Under the pieces are notes generated by a model. The model was not told where the DNA came from and did not search any database. It was given only the letters and a program-made list of their open reading frames with translations. A program made the translations under genes and the position numbers. A DNA stretch of 64,000 nt from Pedobacter chinensis. GTDB taxonomy: Bacteria > Bacteroidota > Bacteroidia > Sphingobacteriales > Sphingobacteriaceae. Shown here in pieces: positions 37,442 through 47,935 of this stretch; the first letter of the stretch is position 1; each line of letters starts with the position of its first letter. Location of the stretch: NCBI RefSeq assembly GCF_003339865.1, contig NZ_QPKV01000002.1:1-64000 (forward strand). Reading direction: 5' to 3'.

Positions 37442-38212
37442 ATGACTTTTAAAACTAAAGAAAGCCGTTTATTGCTCATTCTGGGTAGTTTTTTCGTGGC
37501 AAATGCCATATTATCAGAATTTATAGGAGTTAAATTATTTAGTGTTGAGGAAACGTTGGGCTTCAGAAAGTTTGATATCAACTTATTTGGAGTGCCAAAT
37601 TTATCATTCGTGATGTCGGCAGGGGTTTTGACCTGGCCCATTATTTTCATCATGACTGATATCATCAATGAATATTTTGGCATTAAGCAGGTTCGTTTTT
37701 TGTCTATTCTCACAGCTATTTTAATCGCCTTTGCTTTTTTGGTGGTTTGGGGCTCCATGCATTTAAGTGCAGCCGATTTCTGGGTTCATCAAAAAATAAA
37801 TGGCGAAGATTTAAATATGAATAATGCTTTTTCCGGCATATTTGGGCAAGGCATGTGGATTATTGTAGGATCAATCATTGCATTTATCATCGGTCAGTTG
37901 GCAGATGTTCTGATTTTTCATCGGATTAAAAAAATTACAGGGGAAAAGGCGCTTTGGTTAAGAGCAACAGGCTCAACGTTGGTTTCTCAATTTATTGATA
38001 GTTTTGTTGTTATTTTTATTGCGTTTTACCTTAATCCTCAATATGATTACAGTTTAGAAATGGTTGCCGCAATCGGCCTGGTAAACTATACTTATAAATT
38101 TATAGTTGCAATTTTAATGACACCGATTTTGTATGTTGTTCATGCAATTATAGATGGTTACCTTGGAAAAGACCTGGCAAATAAATTAACAGAAATGGCA
38201 GGTAGAGGTTAA
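37442..38212 (+). CDS. yhhQ: Queuosine precursor transporter (YhhQ/DUF165)
   Basis: The 256-residue polytopic protein has about seven hydrophobic segments. FVANAILSEFIGVKLF, PIIFIMTDIINEYFG and RATGSTLVSQFIDSFVVIFIA are the conserved blocks of the vitamin-uptake-like YhhQ/VUT-1 family. The family imports queuosine precursors such as preQ0/preQ1 across the inner membrane for tRNA modification. No preQ1 riboswitch or tgt/queA genes were recognised around it. The lipoprotein gene 28 nt downstream may be co-transcribed. Confidence 0.9.
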   Translation: MTFKTKESRLLLILGSFFVANAILSEFIGVKLFSVEETLGFRKFDINLFGVPNLSFVMSAGVLTWPIIFIMTDIINEYFGIKQVRFLSILTAILIAFAFLVVWGSMHLSAADFWVHQKINGEDLNMNNAFSGIFGQGMWIIVGSIIAFIIGQLADVLIFHRIKKITGEKALWLRATGSTLVSQFIDSFVVIFIAFYLNPQYDYSLEMVAAIGLVNYTYKFIVAILMTPILYVVHAIIDGYLGKDLANKLTEMAGRG

Positions 38213-38240
38213 TTATCCATCTCCTTAAAACCTATATAAT

Positions 38241-38681
38241 ATGAAATTAAACTTATTGGTAATCTTCGCAGTAACCTTATTAACCTCCTGCAAAAGTAAA
38301 AGTGATACAAATCTTGAAATTCAGGGTACGTGGCAATTGATATCTGGAACAACCATTGAAAATGGATCGAGTAAGATAACTGACTACACCAAAGATTTTA
38401 AAATGATCAAAATTATAAACAACACACATTTTGCCTTTTTAAAACATAGTATCAATCCAAAAGATACTGCCGATTTTGATGCTGGCGGTGGAAGTTATAC
38501 TTTAAATGGCGATCAGTATATTGAGCATCTTGAGTATTATAGAGATAAAAATTGGGCAGGAAAAAGATTTGAATTTAAGCTAGCTTTCCATCAGGATACC
38601 TTAATCCAAACTGGTGTTGAAAAGGTTGAAGAGGCTGGGGTAAATCGGGTGATTATAGAAAAATATATTAAAGCACCTTAA
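38241..38681 (+). CDS. Small lipoprotein, lipocalin-like
   Basis: The 146-residue protein has a lipoprotein signal ending at LLTSC (cysteine 17). The remainder has a beta-rich pattern beginning with IQGTWQLISGTT, the opening strand typical of lipocalin-like proteins of Bacteroidota, and ends with VNRVIIEKY. No active-site motif is seen. It probably sits at the inner face of the outer membrane. Function is unknown. It follows the YhhQ gene closely on the same strand. Confidence 0.75.
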   Translation: MKLNLLVIFAVTLLTSCKSKSDTNLEIQGTWQLISGTTIENGSSKITDYTKDFKMIKIINNTHFAFLKHSINPKDTADFDAGGGSYTLNGDQYIEHLEYYRDKNWAGKRFEFKLAFHQDTLIQTGVEKVEEAGVNRVIIEKYIKAP

Positions 38682-38767
38682 TTATTAATATCCCTGGTTT
38701 GAGAAACTGTTTAAAATTTGAGAAGCAAATTTTTTATAAAATCTCAGGCTAACAAAATACTGCTCAT

Positions 38768-38806
38768 AAAAAAGCAAAAGGTCGGACTCGCTCCAACCTT
38801 TATGCT
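38768..38806 (-). terminator. Rho-independent terminator of the met/hom run
   Basis: On the minus strand GCATAAAGGTTGGA pairs with TCCGACCTTTTGC around GCGAG (one A-C mismatch and one shift) and is followed by six T. It lies 38 bp after the hom stop. Confidence 0.85.
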
Positions 38807-38843
38807 TAACAACAAAACAAATAAAAAAATTAACCTTAAAATA

Positions 38844-40082
38844 TTATAGTACAGCTTCTTCGTAAACTTGAGCAGCTATTTTTTCTTCTTTATAAATTTG
38901 CCTTCCTGTATAGGCGATGAAAACGTCTTTATCTAAAAGTAAATCACGGTTTTTGATTAAACTATCTAACCTCACAGTACCAATAACATATTTAAATTCA
39001 TTTGCAGCGTAACGTTCACTGATATCATCAAACTCCAGGAGACTGATTAAATCCTCGTCGGCATATCGTAAATAAATCTCCAGAAGAATGTTTTCGGTAT
39101 GTTTTACACCATTTTCTGAATGGTATTTTTTGTACTCATAACGATAATCGTAACGTAGAGCTGCAATATCAGATAATACCGCTGCACCCGTTGGGTGGCC
39201 ACCAGCACCCTTGCCAAAGAAAAACTGTTTATCGGCAAACGCAGCCTGAACAGTTACTGCATTATATTCATTCTCAACATTATATAAGAAGTCATCCTTC
39301 GCCACTAATTTTGGCAGCACATAAGTTACAATCTGTTTAGTATCTACCTTTCTGGCTGTTGGAACAAGTTTGATTTTGAAATTTTTCTCACGGGCATATT
39401 TAATATCATGCTGAGAAAGGTTTTGAATGCCAATGTTCAGTATGGCATCAGGATTTATGAATAAGCCGTAGGCATGCGCGGTTGCAATGGCAAGTTTATA
39501 TTTAGGATCGTAACCACCAACATCAAGAATAGGATCTGTTTCTGCAAAACCCAAATCCTGAGCTTCTTTTAAAGCAGAGCTATAGCTTTGGTTTTCGTTA
39601 AAAATTTTCGATAAAATATAATTTGATGAACCATTGAAAATACCACTCAAAGCATGAAAAAGCTCATTGTCATAATATTCTTCCAGGTTACGGATGATTG
39701 GAATACTACCACAAACTGCACCTTCATATAATAATGAAGTACCATGTTTTTGCTGTAAATCTACCAACTCTTTCAAATGTGTAGCAATCATTTTCTTATT
39801 CGCCGAAACCACATTTTTTCCATTTTTCAATGCTGTAGTTACAATTTCATAAGCAGCTTCAGCATCATTTATTAATTCTACAATGGTATTGATTTCTGAA
39901 TTGTTCAGAATTTCATCACGATTAGTAGTAAACAGATCTTTATTAAGGGTACGTTTTTTTCTTGGATCTTTAATGGCAATTTTAATTATCTCAAGGTTCA
40001 GATTCTGGCTTTGGATAATATCCAATAAGCCTTGTCCTACAACTCCGAAACCAAATAAACCAATTTTTAAATTCTTACTCAT
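38844..40082 (-). CDS. hom: Homoserine dehydrogenase
   Basis: The 412-residue enzyme reduces aspartate semialdehyde to homoserine, the shared precursor of methionine and threonine. The NAD(P) motif GLFGFGVVGQGLLDII starts at residue 8. The catalytic block includes NKKMIATH, YEGAVCGSIPIIRNL and GGYDPKYKLAIATAHAYG, and GKGAGGHPTGAAVLSDIAAL is also typical. The C-terminal 70 residues could be an ACT-like regulatory segment. No aspartokinase domain is fused. It is the last gene after metY and metX on this strand, 142 nt after metX, and ends at a terminator. Confidence 0.95.
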   Translation of the reverse strand: MSKNLKIGLFGFGVVGQGLLDIIQSQNLNLEIIKIAIKDPRKKRTLNKDLFTTNRDEILNNSEINTIVELINDAEAAYEIVTTALKNGKNVVSANKKMIATHLKELVDLQQKHGTSLLYEGAVCGSIPIIRNLEEYYDNELFHALSGIFNGSSNYILSKIFNENQSYSSALKEAQDLGFAETDPILDVGGYDPKYKLAIATAHAYGLFINPDAILNIGIQNLSQHDIKYAREKNFKIKLVPTARKVDTKQIVTYVLPKLVAKDDFLYNVENEYNAVTVQAAFADKQFFFGKGAGGHPTGAAVLSDIAALRYDYRYEYKKYHSENGVKHTENILLEIYLRYADEDLISLLEFDDISERYAANEFKYVIGTVRLDSLIKNRDLLLDKDVFIAYTGRQIYKEEKIAAQVYEEAVL

Positions 40083-40224
40083 TTTTGTATTGTGATTACA
40101 ACGATTTTAATCTGCTATTTTATTTTTACCACTGATTTTTAACTTCTATCTATGGTTAATAGTTATTTTAACACTTTGGGCTTTGCCTTAAGCAAGCCTT
40201 CTGCCTTTTAACCTTCTACCTCAG

Positions 40225-41325
40225 TTAAGCTGTGTGCTGCAACTTAATGATCTTTTTATTTCTGCTTTCTTTAATAAAAGTTCCGATAATATTGGTCAGG
40301 GCATTTGTTTCAATCAGGAAACCGTCATGGCCATATTCCGAATGGATAGTCGCGAATTCTGCATTAGTGATATGATCTGCTAAATATTTCTGTTCTGAAA
40401 CGGGAAACAAAAAATCATTTTCGATCCCTATAACCAAAGTATTGGCTTTAATGGTTTTCAACGCATCAGCAATACTCTTTCTGTTTCGACCAACATTATG
40501 ACTATCCATTGCTTTGGTTAAATAATAGTAGCTATAAGCATTAAAGCGATTTATTAATTTTTCGCCTTGATAATTTTGATAGGATGATGCTCTGAAATGA
40601 TCGGTTTTATCATTTACACTTTCAACCTGCGTATTACCATAAGCACTGTAAGTTCGGTAGCTTAAAAGCGCAATGCTCCGGGCTGTTTTTAAGCCTTTGC
40701 TACCACCATCAGGTTGGTTTGCGTAAAAAGTCCTGTCAGTGGTAATGGCCAGGCGCTGACTTTCATTAAAAGCGATTCCCCATGGAGAATGCACTGCATT
40801 TGTTGCCACCAAAACCAGATTCTCAATTCTTTGTGGTTCAATTATTCCCCATTCAACAGCTTGTTGCCCACCTAAAGAACCACCAATTAAAAGTTTAATC
40901 TGATCGATACCCAAATGATTGGCTAATAACTGATGTGCAGAAACAAAATCGCGAATGGTAAACTGTGGGAATGATAGGTAATAAGGCAAGCCATTTACAG
41001 GATTGGTGCTTAATGGACTGGTTGTTCCGTAATTAGAACCCAGAACGTTTGCACAAACAATGTAATGGTCGTTTGGATTAAACAGCGCATTCTGGCCAAA
41101 TAAACCTTCCCACCATTCAAATACATCTGCATTTGCAGTAAGGGCATGGCAAACCCAAATCACATTATCTTTACTGGCATTTAATTTACCATAGGTTTGA
41201 TAGGCGATTTGAAGGTTGCGAATTTTTTTTCCGCTTTCTAATTTAAATTGTTTTGGATGATTATATATAGCTCCTAAATCTCCTGAAAGGGATTTTGAAG
41301 TACTAATGGTTTTACTGTTTTGCAT
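40225..41325 (-). CDS. metX: Homoserine O-acetyltransferase
   Basis: The 366-residue alpha/beta-hydrolase-fold enzyme transfers acetyl from acetyl-CoA to homoserine. The nucleophile elbow is LLIGGSLGGQQAVEWG near residue 150; the acid and histidine of the triad are in IGIENDFLFPVSEQ and YGHDGFLIE. The early NVIWVCHALTANADVFEWW segment is typical of MetX. Acyl-donor preference (acetyl versus succinyl) cannot be read with certainty, but pairing with an O-acetylhomoserine sulfhydrylase gene upstream favours acetyl. The start codon lies 39 nt after the metY stop. Confidence 0.95.
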   Translation of the reverse strand: MQNSKTISTSKSLSGDLGAIYNHPKQFKLESGKKIRNLQIAYQTYGKLNASKDNVIWVCHALTANADVFEWWEGLFGQNALFNPNDHYIVCANVLGSNYGTTSPLSTNPVNGLPYYLSFPQFTIRDFVSAHQLLANHLGIDQIKLLIGGSLGGQQAVEWGIIEPQRIENLVLVATNAVHSPWGIAFNESQRLAITTDRTFYANQPDGGSKGLKTARSIALLSYRTYSAYGNTQVESVNDKTDHFRASSYQNYQGEKLINRFNAYSYYYLTKAMDSHNVGRNRKSIADALKTIKANTLVIGIENDFLFPVSEQKYLADHITNAEFATIHSEYGHDGFLIETNALTNIIGTFIKESRNKKIIKLQHTA

Positions 41326-41364
41326 TTTTTTTAATATACTGAGGGGTAAAAACCCTTTTAGGAT

Positions 41365-42983
<1,619 letters not shown>

Positions 42984-43094
42984 AATTTATATCTCCAAAT
43001 AACACCATGTTATCTGGTCAGGAATTGGCACCTTCTCTTTCTGAGGGTTGCCAGTGGGTCATAGAGCCAGTCTCTCGCCACTTCTTTATAAATC
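42984..43094 (-). promoter_or_regulatory. SAM-I (S-box) riboswitch aptamer
   Basis: On the minus strand the conserved core is clear: AAGAAGTGGCGAGAGACTGG, CTCTATGACCCACTGGCAACC, AAGGTGCCAATTCC. The P1 helix pairs GATTTATA (43087-43094) with TATAAATT (42984-42991). It sits upstream of metY-metX-hom, as expected for a SAM-sensing switch of methionine synthesis. The expression platform is not apparent next to the aptamer. Confidence 0.95.
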
Positions 43095-43264
43095 AATCTG
43101 ATCAAGATTGACTTTTATTTAGCTGTTTACCAAATAATATTTCAAATGTCTGAATTATATTTCAAACAACAAAATTAAATTTTGATTTTTTATTAACTTG
43201 TTGTAAAACAATCTGAAATGTTTGAAGTAATTGCGGTTTTTTGGCATGTTCGATAATTACTTTG

Positions 43265-43294
43265 GCAGGAAGAATTCGCAACGATTCTTCCTGC
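43265..43294. other. 11-bp perfect stem-loop between trans-sulfuration gene and riboswitch
   Basis: GCAGGAAGAAT (43265-43275) and ATTCTTCCTGC (43284-43294) form a perfect stem with an 8-nt loop. It lies 70 bp after the trans-sulfuration gene stop and could protect or end that transcript; there is no T-run. Confidence 0.55.
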
Positions 43295-43363
43295 AATAGA
43301 ATGACAACACATGCAAAAAGATGTTTAACAACTAAATTCCTTTCGCTCTTTGTGTTTTATATT

Positions 43364-44479
43364 TTATGCTAAAGCCTGTTCCAAATCAGCGATGATATCA
43401 TCTACGTGTTCCAGGCCAATGGAAATTCTTATTAAATTCTTTGGCGTTTTACTATCAGGCCCTTCAACTGAATAACGATGTTCGATTAAGCTTTCTACAC
43501 CGCCTAAGCTTGTAGCTTGTGCAAATAACTGAACTTTGTTAACGACCTTGTTAGTCGCCTCAACATCGCCTTTAACTAAAAATGACATCATTCCACCGAA
43601 ATCTTTCATTTGCTTTCTGGCAATTTTGTGCTGTGGATGCGATTCTAAACCAGGGTAAAAAACCGCTTCAACTTTTGGATGGTTGACTAAATATTGTGCA
43701 ACTTTTTTCCCGTTTTCGCAATGGCCTTTCATACGGTAAGACAAAGTTTTTATACTTCTACAAAGCAAGAAGCAATCAAAAGGAGACGGAACAGCGCCTC
43801 CCGTTTGCTGAATATTTTTGATTTTCTCCCAAAGTTCATCCTTTTTAGCAGTAACTAAAATTCCGCCCAAAACATCGCTATGTCCGCCAAGGTATTTAGT
43901 GCTGCTGTGCATTACGATATCCGCACCCAAAAGAATCGGATTCTGTAAAATAGGAGAGGCGAAAGTGCTATCGCAGGCTAAAGTGATGCGATGTGCTTTT
44001 GTGATTTTTGCGATCTCTTCTATATCAGTAATTTTTAATAATGGGTTTGATGGTGTTTCAATCCAGATTAACTTAGTATTTGATTTTATCGCAGATTGTA
44101 TTTGATTCAAATCTGTTTGATCAACAAAATCGAATTCCAAAATCTCATTGAAAATGGTTAATAACTGCTTTTTTATTCCCCAATACATATCATCAGGAGC
44201 TATTATATGACTTCCGGGTTTCAGGGCCTGAAATAAACTCATTCCGCAATTGTTACCTGAAGAAAAAGCCGCTGCATCTTCGCCATGTTCTAGTTTGGCC
44301 ACAGTGTTTTCTAAAGCAGACCTATTTGGATTGCTTACCCGACTATACATATGTCCGCCAGGATACTCTCCATGTTCATCGCGAAAAAAAGTTGTAGATA
44401 AATTTATGGGTGGGGTAACATCTCCGGTAACATTTTTAACAAGATTAGAAGCATGAATAGCAAGGGTTTCGGGTTTCAT
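43364..44479 (-). CDS. Trans-sulfuration PLP enzyme (cystathionine gamma-synthase/lyase type)
   Basis: The 371-residue Cys/Met-metabolism PLP enzyme has MYSRVSNPNRSALENTVAKLE, LIWIETPSNPLLKITDI, ACDSTFASPILQNP and the PLP-lysine segment IVMHSSTKYLGGHSDVLGG. Length fits cystathionine gamma-synthase, beta-lyase or gamma-lyase; sequence alone does not decide which. Beside metY, it could turn cystathionine to homocysteine or run the reverse direction to cysteine. It lies upstream of the SAM-I element on the same strand and has its own promoter region, so the riboswitch does not cover it. Confidence 0.9.
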   Translation of the reverse strand: MKPETLAIHASNLVKNVTGDVTPPINLSTTFFRDEHGEYPGGHMYSRVSNPNRSALENTVAKLEHGEDAAAFSSGNNCGMSLFQALKPGSHIIAPDDMYWGIKKQLLTIFNEILEFDFVDQTDLNQIQSAIKSNTKLIWIETPSNPLLKITDIEEIAKITKAHRITLACDSTFASPILQNPILLGADIVMHSSTKYLGGHSDVLGGILVTAKKDELWEKIKNIQQTGGAVPSPFDCFLLCRSIKTLSYRMKGHCENGKKVAQYLVNHPKVEAVFYPGLESHPQHKIARKQMKDFGGMMSFLVKGDVEATNKVVNKVQLFAQATSLGGVESLIEHRYSVEGPDSKTPKNLIRISIGLEHVDDIIADLEQALA

Positions 44480-44601
44480 GGTGTTTTAATTTATGAGGAT
44501 TTAATCGCAATGCAATTTAATAATTTGGCGCTAATTTAAGGTTCGTAATTGTTTTGGCAAGATTTATGTAATTAGTTTCCCGAAATTTAAATTAAACTAA
44601 A

Positions 44602-45096
44602 ATGAAAAGATTATTTATAGCTATCGCAATAGCATGTTCTACTTTAGTAATGTTACAAAGTTGTTCTTCAACAAAAAATGCTACAACAGGTATTAATGGC
44701 GGTAGAGGTACAATTACTGGTACATGGATCCTAAACAATGTGGCTTTAGAGGGTTTGCCTGATCAGGCTGTTCAAGGTTTATTCGGAGAAAAATCTTACA
44801 AATGCTTTCAGGGCAGTACCTGGAAATTAACCAATAGTGGTAATGGTTCATATACTTTACCAGCATCAAGTACTTGCGGTTCTGTAATGCAAACCATTTT
44901 CTGGTCTGCAACGCCATCAGAGGAAACTTTCCAGTTCAAAAAAATATTTGAAGGAGATAAAGCTAAAAACGTAACTGATGGTTATCGTTTGGTTCTTACA
45001 CAACTTTCAAAAGAAAGCATGGTTATGAAATCGCCAATAGAATTCGGTGGAAAAACAGCTAACATCATATTAACATTCTCTCCGGCAACAAACTAA
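44602..45096 (+). CDS. Small lipoprotein, lipocalin-like
   Basis: The 164-residue protein has a lipoprotein signal ending LQSC (cysteine 21). The mature part opens with GTITGTWILNNVALEGLPDQ, followed by KCFQGSTWKLTNSGNGSYTL and alternating strands, the pattern of Bacteroidota lipocalin-like lipoproteins. Two further cysteines (KCFQG and STCGS) could form a disulfide. Function is unknown. It is a single gene with its own terminator, divergent from the trans-sulfuration enzyme. Confidence 0.78.
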   Translation: MKRLFIAIAIACSTLVMLQSCSSTKNATTGINGGRGTITGTWILNNVALEGLPDQAVQGLFGEKSYKCFQGSTWKLTNSGNGSYTLPASSTCGSVMQTIFWSATPSEETFQFKKIFEGDKAKNVTDGYRLVLTQLSKESMVMKSPIEFGGKTANIILTFSPATN

Positions 45097-45142
45097 ATTT
45101 GCCTATTTTAAAATAAATAACCTGTGAAAAACATATAGTGAG

Positions 45143-45169
45143 AGCACTTCTGAAAAGAGGTGCTTTTTT
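45143..45169 (+). terminator. Rho-independent terminator after the lipoprotein gene
   Basis: AGCACTTCT pairs with AGAGGTGCT (one G-U) around a short GAAA-rich loop, followed by TTTTTTGG. Confidence 0.88.
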
Positions 45170-45179
45170 GGTTATAGTT

Positions 45180-45852
45180 AATCCAGGTAGCCGCAAATTC
45201 GCAGATTAATTTTTGTAGCGGATACGGATTGCCAAGGAATTAGGTAATGATTTTCCGTGATTTCTGTGTTTCCGTGGCAAACAACATTAAATCTATATCA
45301 ATCAATCCAGGTAGCCGCAGATTCGCAGATTAATTTTACAGCGGACACGGATTGCCAAGGAATTAGGTAATGATTTTCCGTGAATTCTGTGTTTCCGTGG
45401 CAAACAACATTAAAGTATCCGTATCTATCCAGGTAGCCGCAGATTCGCAGATTAATTTTTTGCAATGAAACACAGATTGCCAAGGAATTAGGTAATGATT
45501 TTCCGTGAATTCTGTGTTTCCGTAGCAAACAACATTAAATCTATACGTATTTATCCGGGTAGCCGCAGATTGGCAGATTAATTTTGCAGCGGATACGGAT
45601 TGACAAGGAATTAGGGTAATGATTTTCCGTAAATTCTGTGTTTCCGTGGCAAACAACATTAAATCTATATCAATTAATCCAGGCAGCCGCAGATTCGCAG
45701 ATTAATTTTTGCAGCGGATACGGATTGCCAAGGAATTAGGGCAATGATTTTCTGTGAATTCTGTGTTTCCGTGGAAAACAACATTAAAATCTATATCGAC
45801 CTGTTATCACCTACTTCATTATAATAAATACCAAAATCTGCGAATCTGCGGC
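45180..45852. repeat. Tandem array, about 124-bp unit, five copies with an inverted end
   Basis: AGGTAGCCGCAGATTCGCAG or close variants recur at about 45185, 45309, 45431, 45557 and 45681 (spacing 122-126). Each unit then carries GGAT(A/T)CGGATTGCCAAGGAATTAGG, GATTTTCCGTGAATT and CTGTGTTTCCGTGGCAAACAACATTAAA. The array ends with AAAATCTGCGAATCTGCGGC (45833-45852), the reverse complement of the unit start. The phrase GTGTTTCCGTGGC is shared with the array at 1-960. No gene was supported in this 830-bp gap. Confidence 0.95.
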
Positions 45853-45927
45853 AAACCAATCGTTTGTTACAAGAAAATGATTTACAAATCGACCCAATAT
45901 TGTATTTTTGTTCAAAATAAATCAGGA

Positions 45928-47121
45928 ATGAATACAACTGCGCAGGTTGAAAAAATATTAGCTGATACTTCATTATCAACTGAACTACAAAACATAGCAC
46001 AAAAAGTCCTTAATAAAGAACGTATTACTTTTGATGAGGGCGTTTACCTTTACGAACATGCAGAATTAGGTTATCTGGGTGTTTTGGCTAACTTTATCAG
46101 AGAAGAAAAGCATGGCGATAAAACTTATTTTAATCGCAATTTCCATCTGGAGCCTACAAATCTTTGTGTTTACGATTGCAAATTTTGTTCTTATTCTCGT
46201 TTAATTAAACAAAAAGAAGAAGGATGGGCTTTAACAATGGAGCAAATGCTCGATATTGTTAAAAAATATGACGATGAGCCAGTAACTGAAGTTCACATTG
46301 TGGGCGGTGTTTTACCTCAATATGATGTTGCTTTTTATTCTGCTTTATTTACAGCTATTAAAGAACATCGACCTGACTTGCATGTTAAGGCCCTAACACC
46401 GGTTGAATACCATTACATTTTTAAGAAAGCTAAAATTGATTACGCTACAGGAATGAAATTGATGAAAGATGCAGGTTTACAATCCATGCCTGGAGGTGGT
46501 GCTGAAATCTTTCATCCAGAAATTCGTGAGCAAATTGCCAAAGATAAATGTACTGGCGAACAATGGTTGGCTATACATGAAGAATGGCATAAATTAGGAA
46601 TGAGAAGTAACGCAACAATGCTTTACGGACATATCGAAAAATTCTGGCACCGGGTTGATCACATGGAGAAACTTCGCGAGTTGCAGGATAGAACAGGTGG
46701 CTTCCAAACATTTATTCCCTTGAAGTTCAGAAATCAGCATAATCAAATGAGCAATGTACCAGAATCTTCAGTTATTGAAGATTTAAGGAATTATGCAATC
46801 GCTCGTATTTACCTGGATAATTTCGACCATATTAAAGCATATTGGGCAATGATCAGCCGTGAAACTGCGCAGTTATCTTTAAATTATGGCGTTGATGATA
46901 TAGATGGTACGCTAGATGATACCACTAAAATTTACTCCATGGCTGGTGCTGAAGAACAAAATCCGGCGATGAGCACACGGGAATTGGTTAACCTGATCAA
47001 ACAAGTAGGTAGAAAAGCAATAGAACGCGATACTTTATATAATGTAGTGACCGACTTTGAAAATGTAGTTTTTGAAGAGGAAAAGAAACCACAATATTAT
47101 AAATTGCCCGTAGTTAATTAA
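45928..47121 (+). CDS. mqnE: Aminofutalosine synthase MqnE (radical SAM)
   Basis: The ATG at 45928 (MNTTAQVEKILAD) is chosen; upstream codons would read back into the repeat array. The 397-residue radical-SAM enzyme carries the cluster motif CVYDCKFC near residue 80, followed by SYSRLIKQKEEGWALT and VGGVLPQYD. QSMPGGGAEIFHPEIREQI is typical of MqnE. It adds the adenosyl radical to the MqnA product to make aminofutalosine, the second step of futalosine-route menaquinone synthesis. A histidine-phosphatase gene and mqnA follow on the same strand. Confidence 0.95.
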   Translation: MNTTAQVEKILADTSLSTELQNIAQKVLNKERITFDEGVYLYEHAELGYLGVLANFIREEKHGDKTYFNRNFHLEPTNLCVYDCKFCSYSRLIKQKEEGWALTMEQMLDIVKKYDDEPVTEVHIVGGVLPQYDVAFYSALFTAIKEHRPDLHVKALTPVEYHYIFKKAKIDYATGMKLMKDAGLQSMPGGGAEIFHPEIREQIAKDKCTGEQWLAIHEEWHKLGMRSNATMLYGHIEKFWHRVDHMEKLRELQDRTGGFQTFIPLKFRNQHNQMSNVPESSVIEDLRNYAIARIYLDNFDHIKAYWAMISRETAQLSLNYGVDDIDGTLDDTTKIYSMAGAEEQNPAMSTRELVNLIKQVGRKAIERDTLYNVVTDFENVVFEEEKKPQYYKLPVVN

Positions 47122-47186
47122 TTCTGAATGAATATTGTCATGATACAAAATTCAATCATTCTCTAATCAAAATTCAAATCGTTTAA

Positions 47187-47813
47187 ATGAAGAATATTTA
47201 TATTATCCGCCACGGCGAAACGGAACTTAACAGACAAGGCATAGTACAAGGTAGAGGTATAAATTCTGATTTAAATGATACAGGCAGAGCACAAGCTGAG
47301 GCTTTTTATCAGAAATATAAAAACATTCCTTTCGATAAAATCTACACTTCTGACTTAAAACGTACCTGGCAAACGGTTCAAAAATTTATTGATGCTGGCT
47401 TGCCCTGGGAGAAACTTTCGGGTTTGGATGAATTGGCATGGGGCGTTTGGGAAGGACAACCAAATACAGAAGATTCCAGAGATGCCTTCCGCGAGATGTT
47501 GCAAACCTGGCAGGATGGAGATTATACTGCTCATTTTGAGGGTGGGGAAAGTGTTCAGGATGTTTATGAACGCTTAAAACAACCAATGGAAGTTTTAATG
47601 ACCAGACCTGAAGAAAAAACCGTTCTACTTTGTATGCATGGTAGGGCAATGCGTGTTTTTCTTTGTTTGTTGCTTGGGAAACCATTAAGTGAAATGACCG
47701 AATTTCCTCACCAAAACACTGTTTTATATAAAATAGGTTTTGAGGATGGAAAATTTTCTGTACTTGATTTTAATAGTGCCATTCATTTAGATGGTTTGGT
47801 AATTAAGCAATAA
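47187..47813 (+). CDS. Histidine phosphatase family protein
   Basis: The 208-residue protein begins NIYIIRHGETELNRQGIVQG, holding the RHG motif with the catalytic histidine near residue 8. The second histidine is in LLCMHGRAMRVFL near residue 153, with the acid in GLDELAWGVWEG. It is a phosphoglycerate-mutase-like phosphatase; targets may be sugar phosphates, nucleotides or cofactor intermediates. It sits between mqnE and mqnA, so a connection with menaquinone synthesis is possible but no step is known to need it. Confidence 0.9.
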   Translation: MKNIYIIRHGETELNRQGIVQGRGINSDLNDTGRAQAEAFYQKYKNIPFDKIYTSDLKRTWQTVQKFIDAGLPWEKLSGLDELAWGVWEGQPNTEDSRDAFREMLQTWQDGDYTAHFEGGESVQDVYERLKQPMEVLMTRPEEKTVLLCMHGRAMRVFLCLLLGKPLSEMTEFPHQNTVLYKIGFEDGKFSVLDFNSAIHLDGLVIKQ

Positions 47814-47843
47814 CCAACTCGTTATTAGAATCTGACCAATGAT

Positions 47844-47932
47844 AAACATTACAACACCATTGCCTCGGTTCGTTGACAGATGCTGAAGCAAATTCAGCAT
47901 GATAAACATGATAGTAAAAAACATTACAACAC
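47844..47932. repeat. Dispersed-repeat insertion flanked by a 14-bp direct repeat
   Basis: AAACATTACAACAC occurs exactly at 47844-47857 and 47919-47932. The 61 bp between contain TGCTGAAGCAAATTCAGCAT, a palindromic hairpin similar to other dispersed intergenic repeats in the window. The arrangement resembles an insertion with target duplication. It lies directly ahead of the mqnA start. Confidence 0.6.
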
Positions 47933-47935
47933 ACC

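Noticed and set aside
45298..45659. Minus-strand frames with repeated ENHYLIPWQSV peptides
   Set aside because: They are translations of the 124-bp array and change with its indels; not coding.
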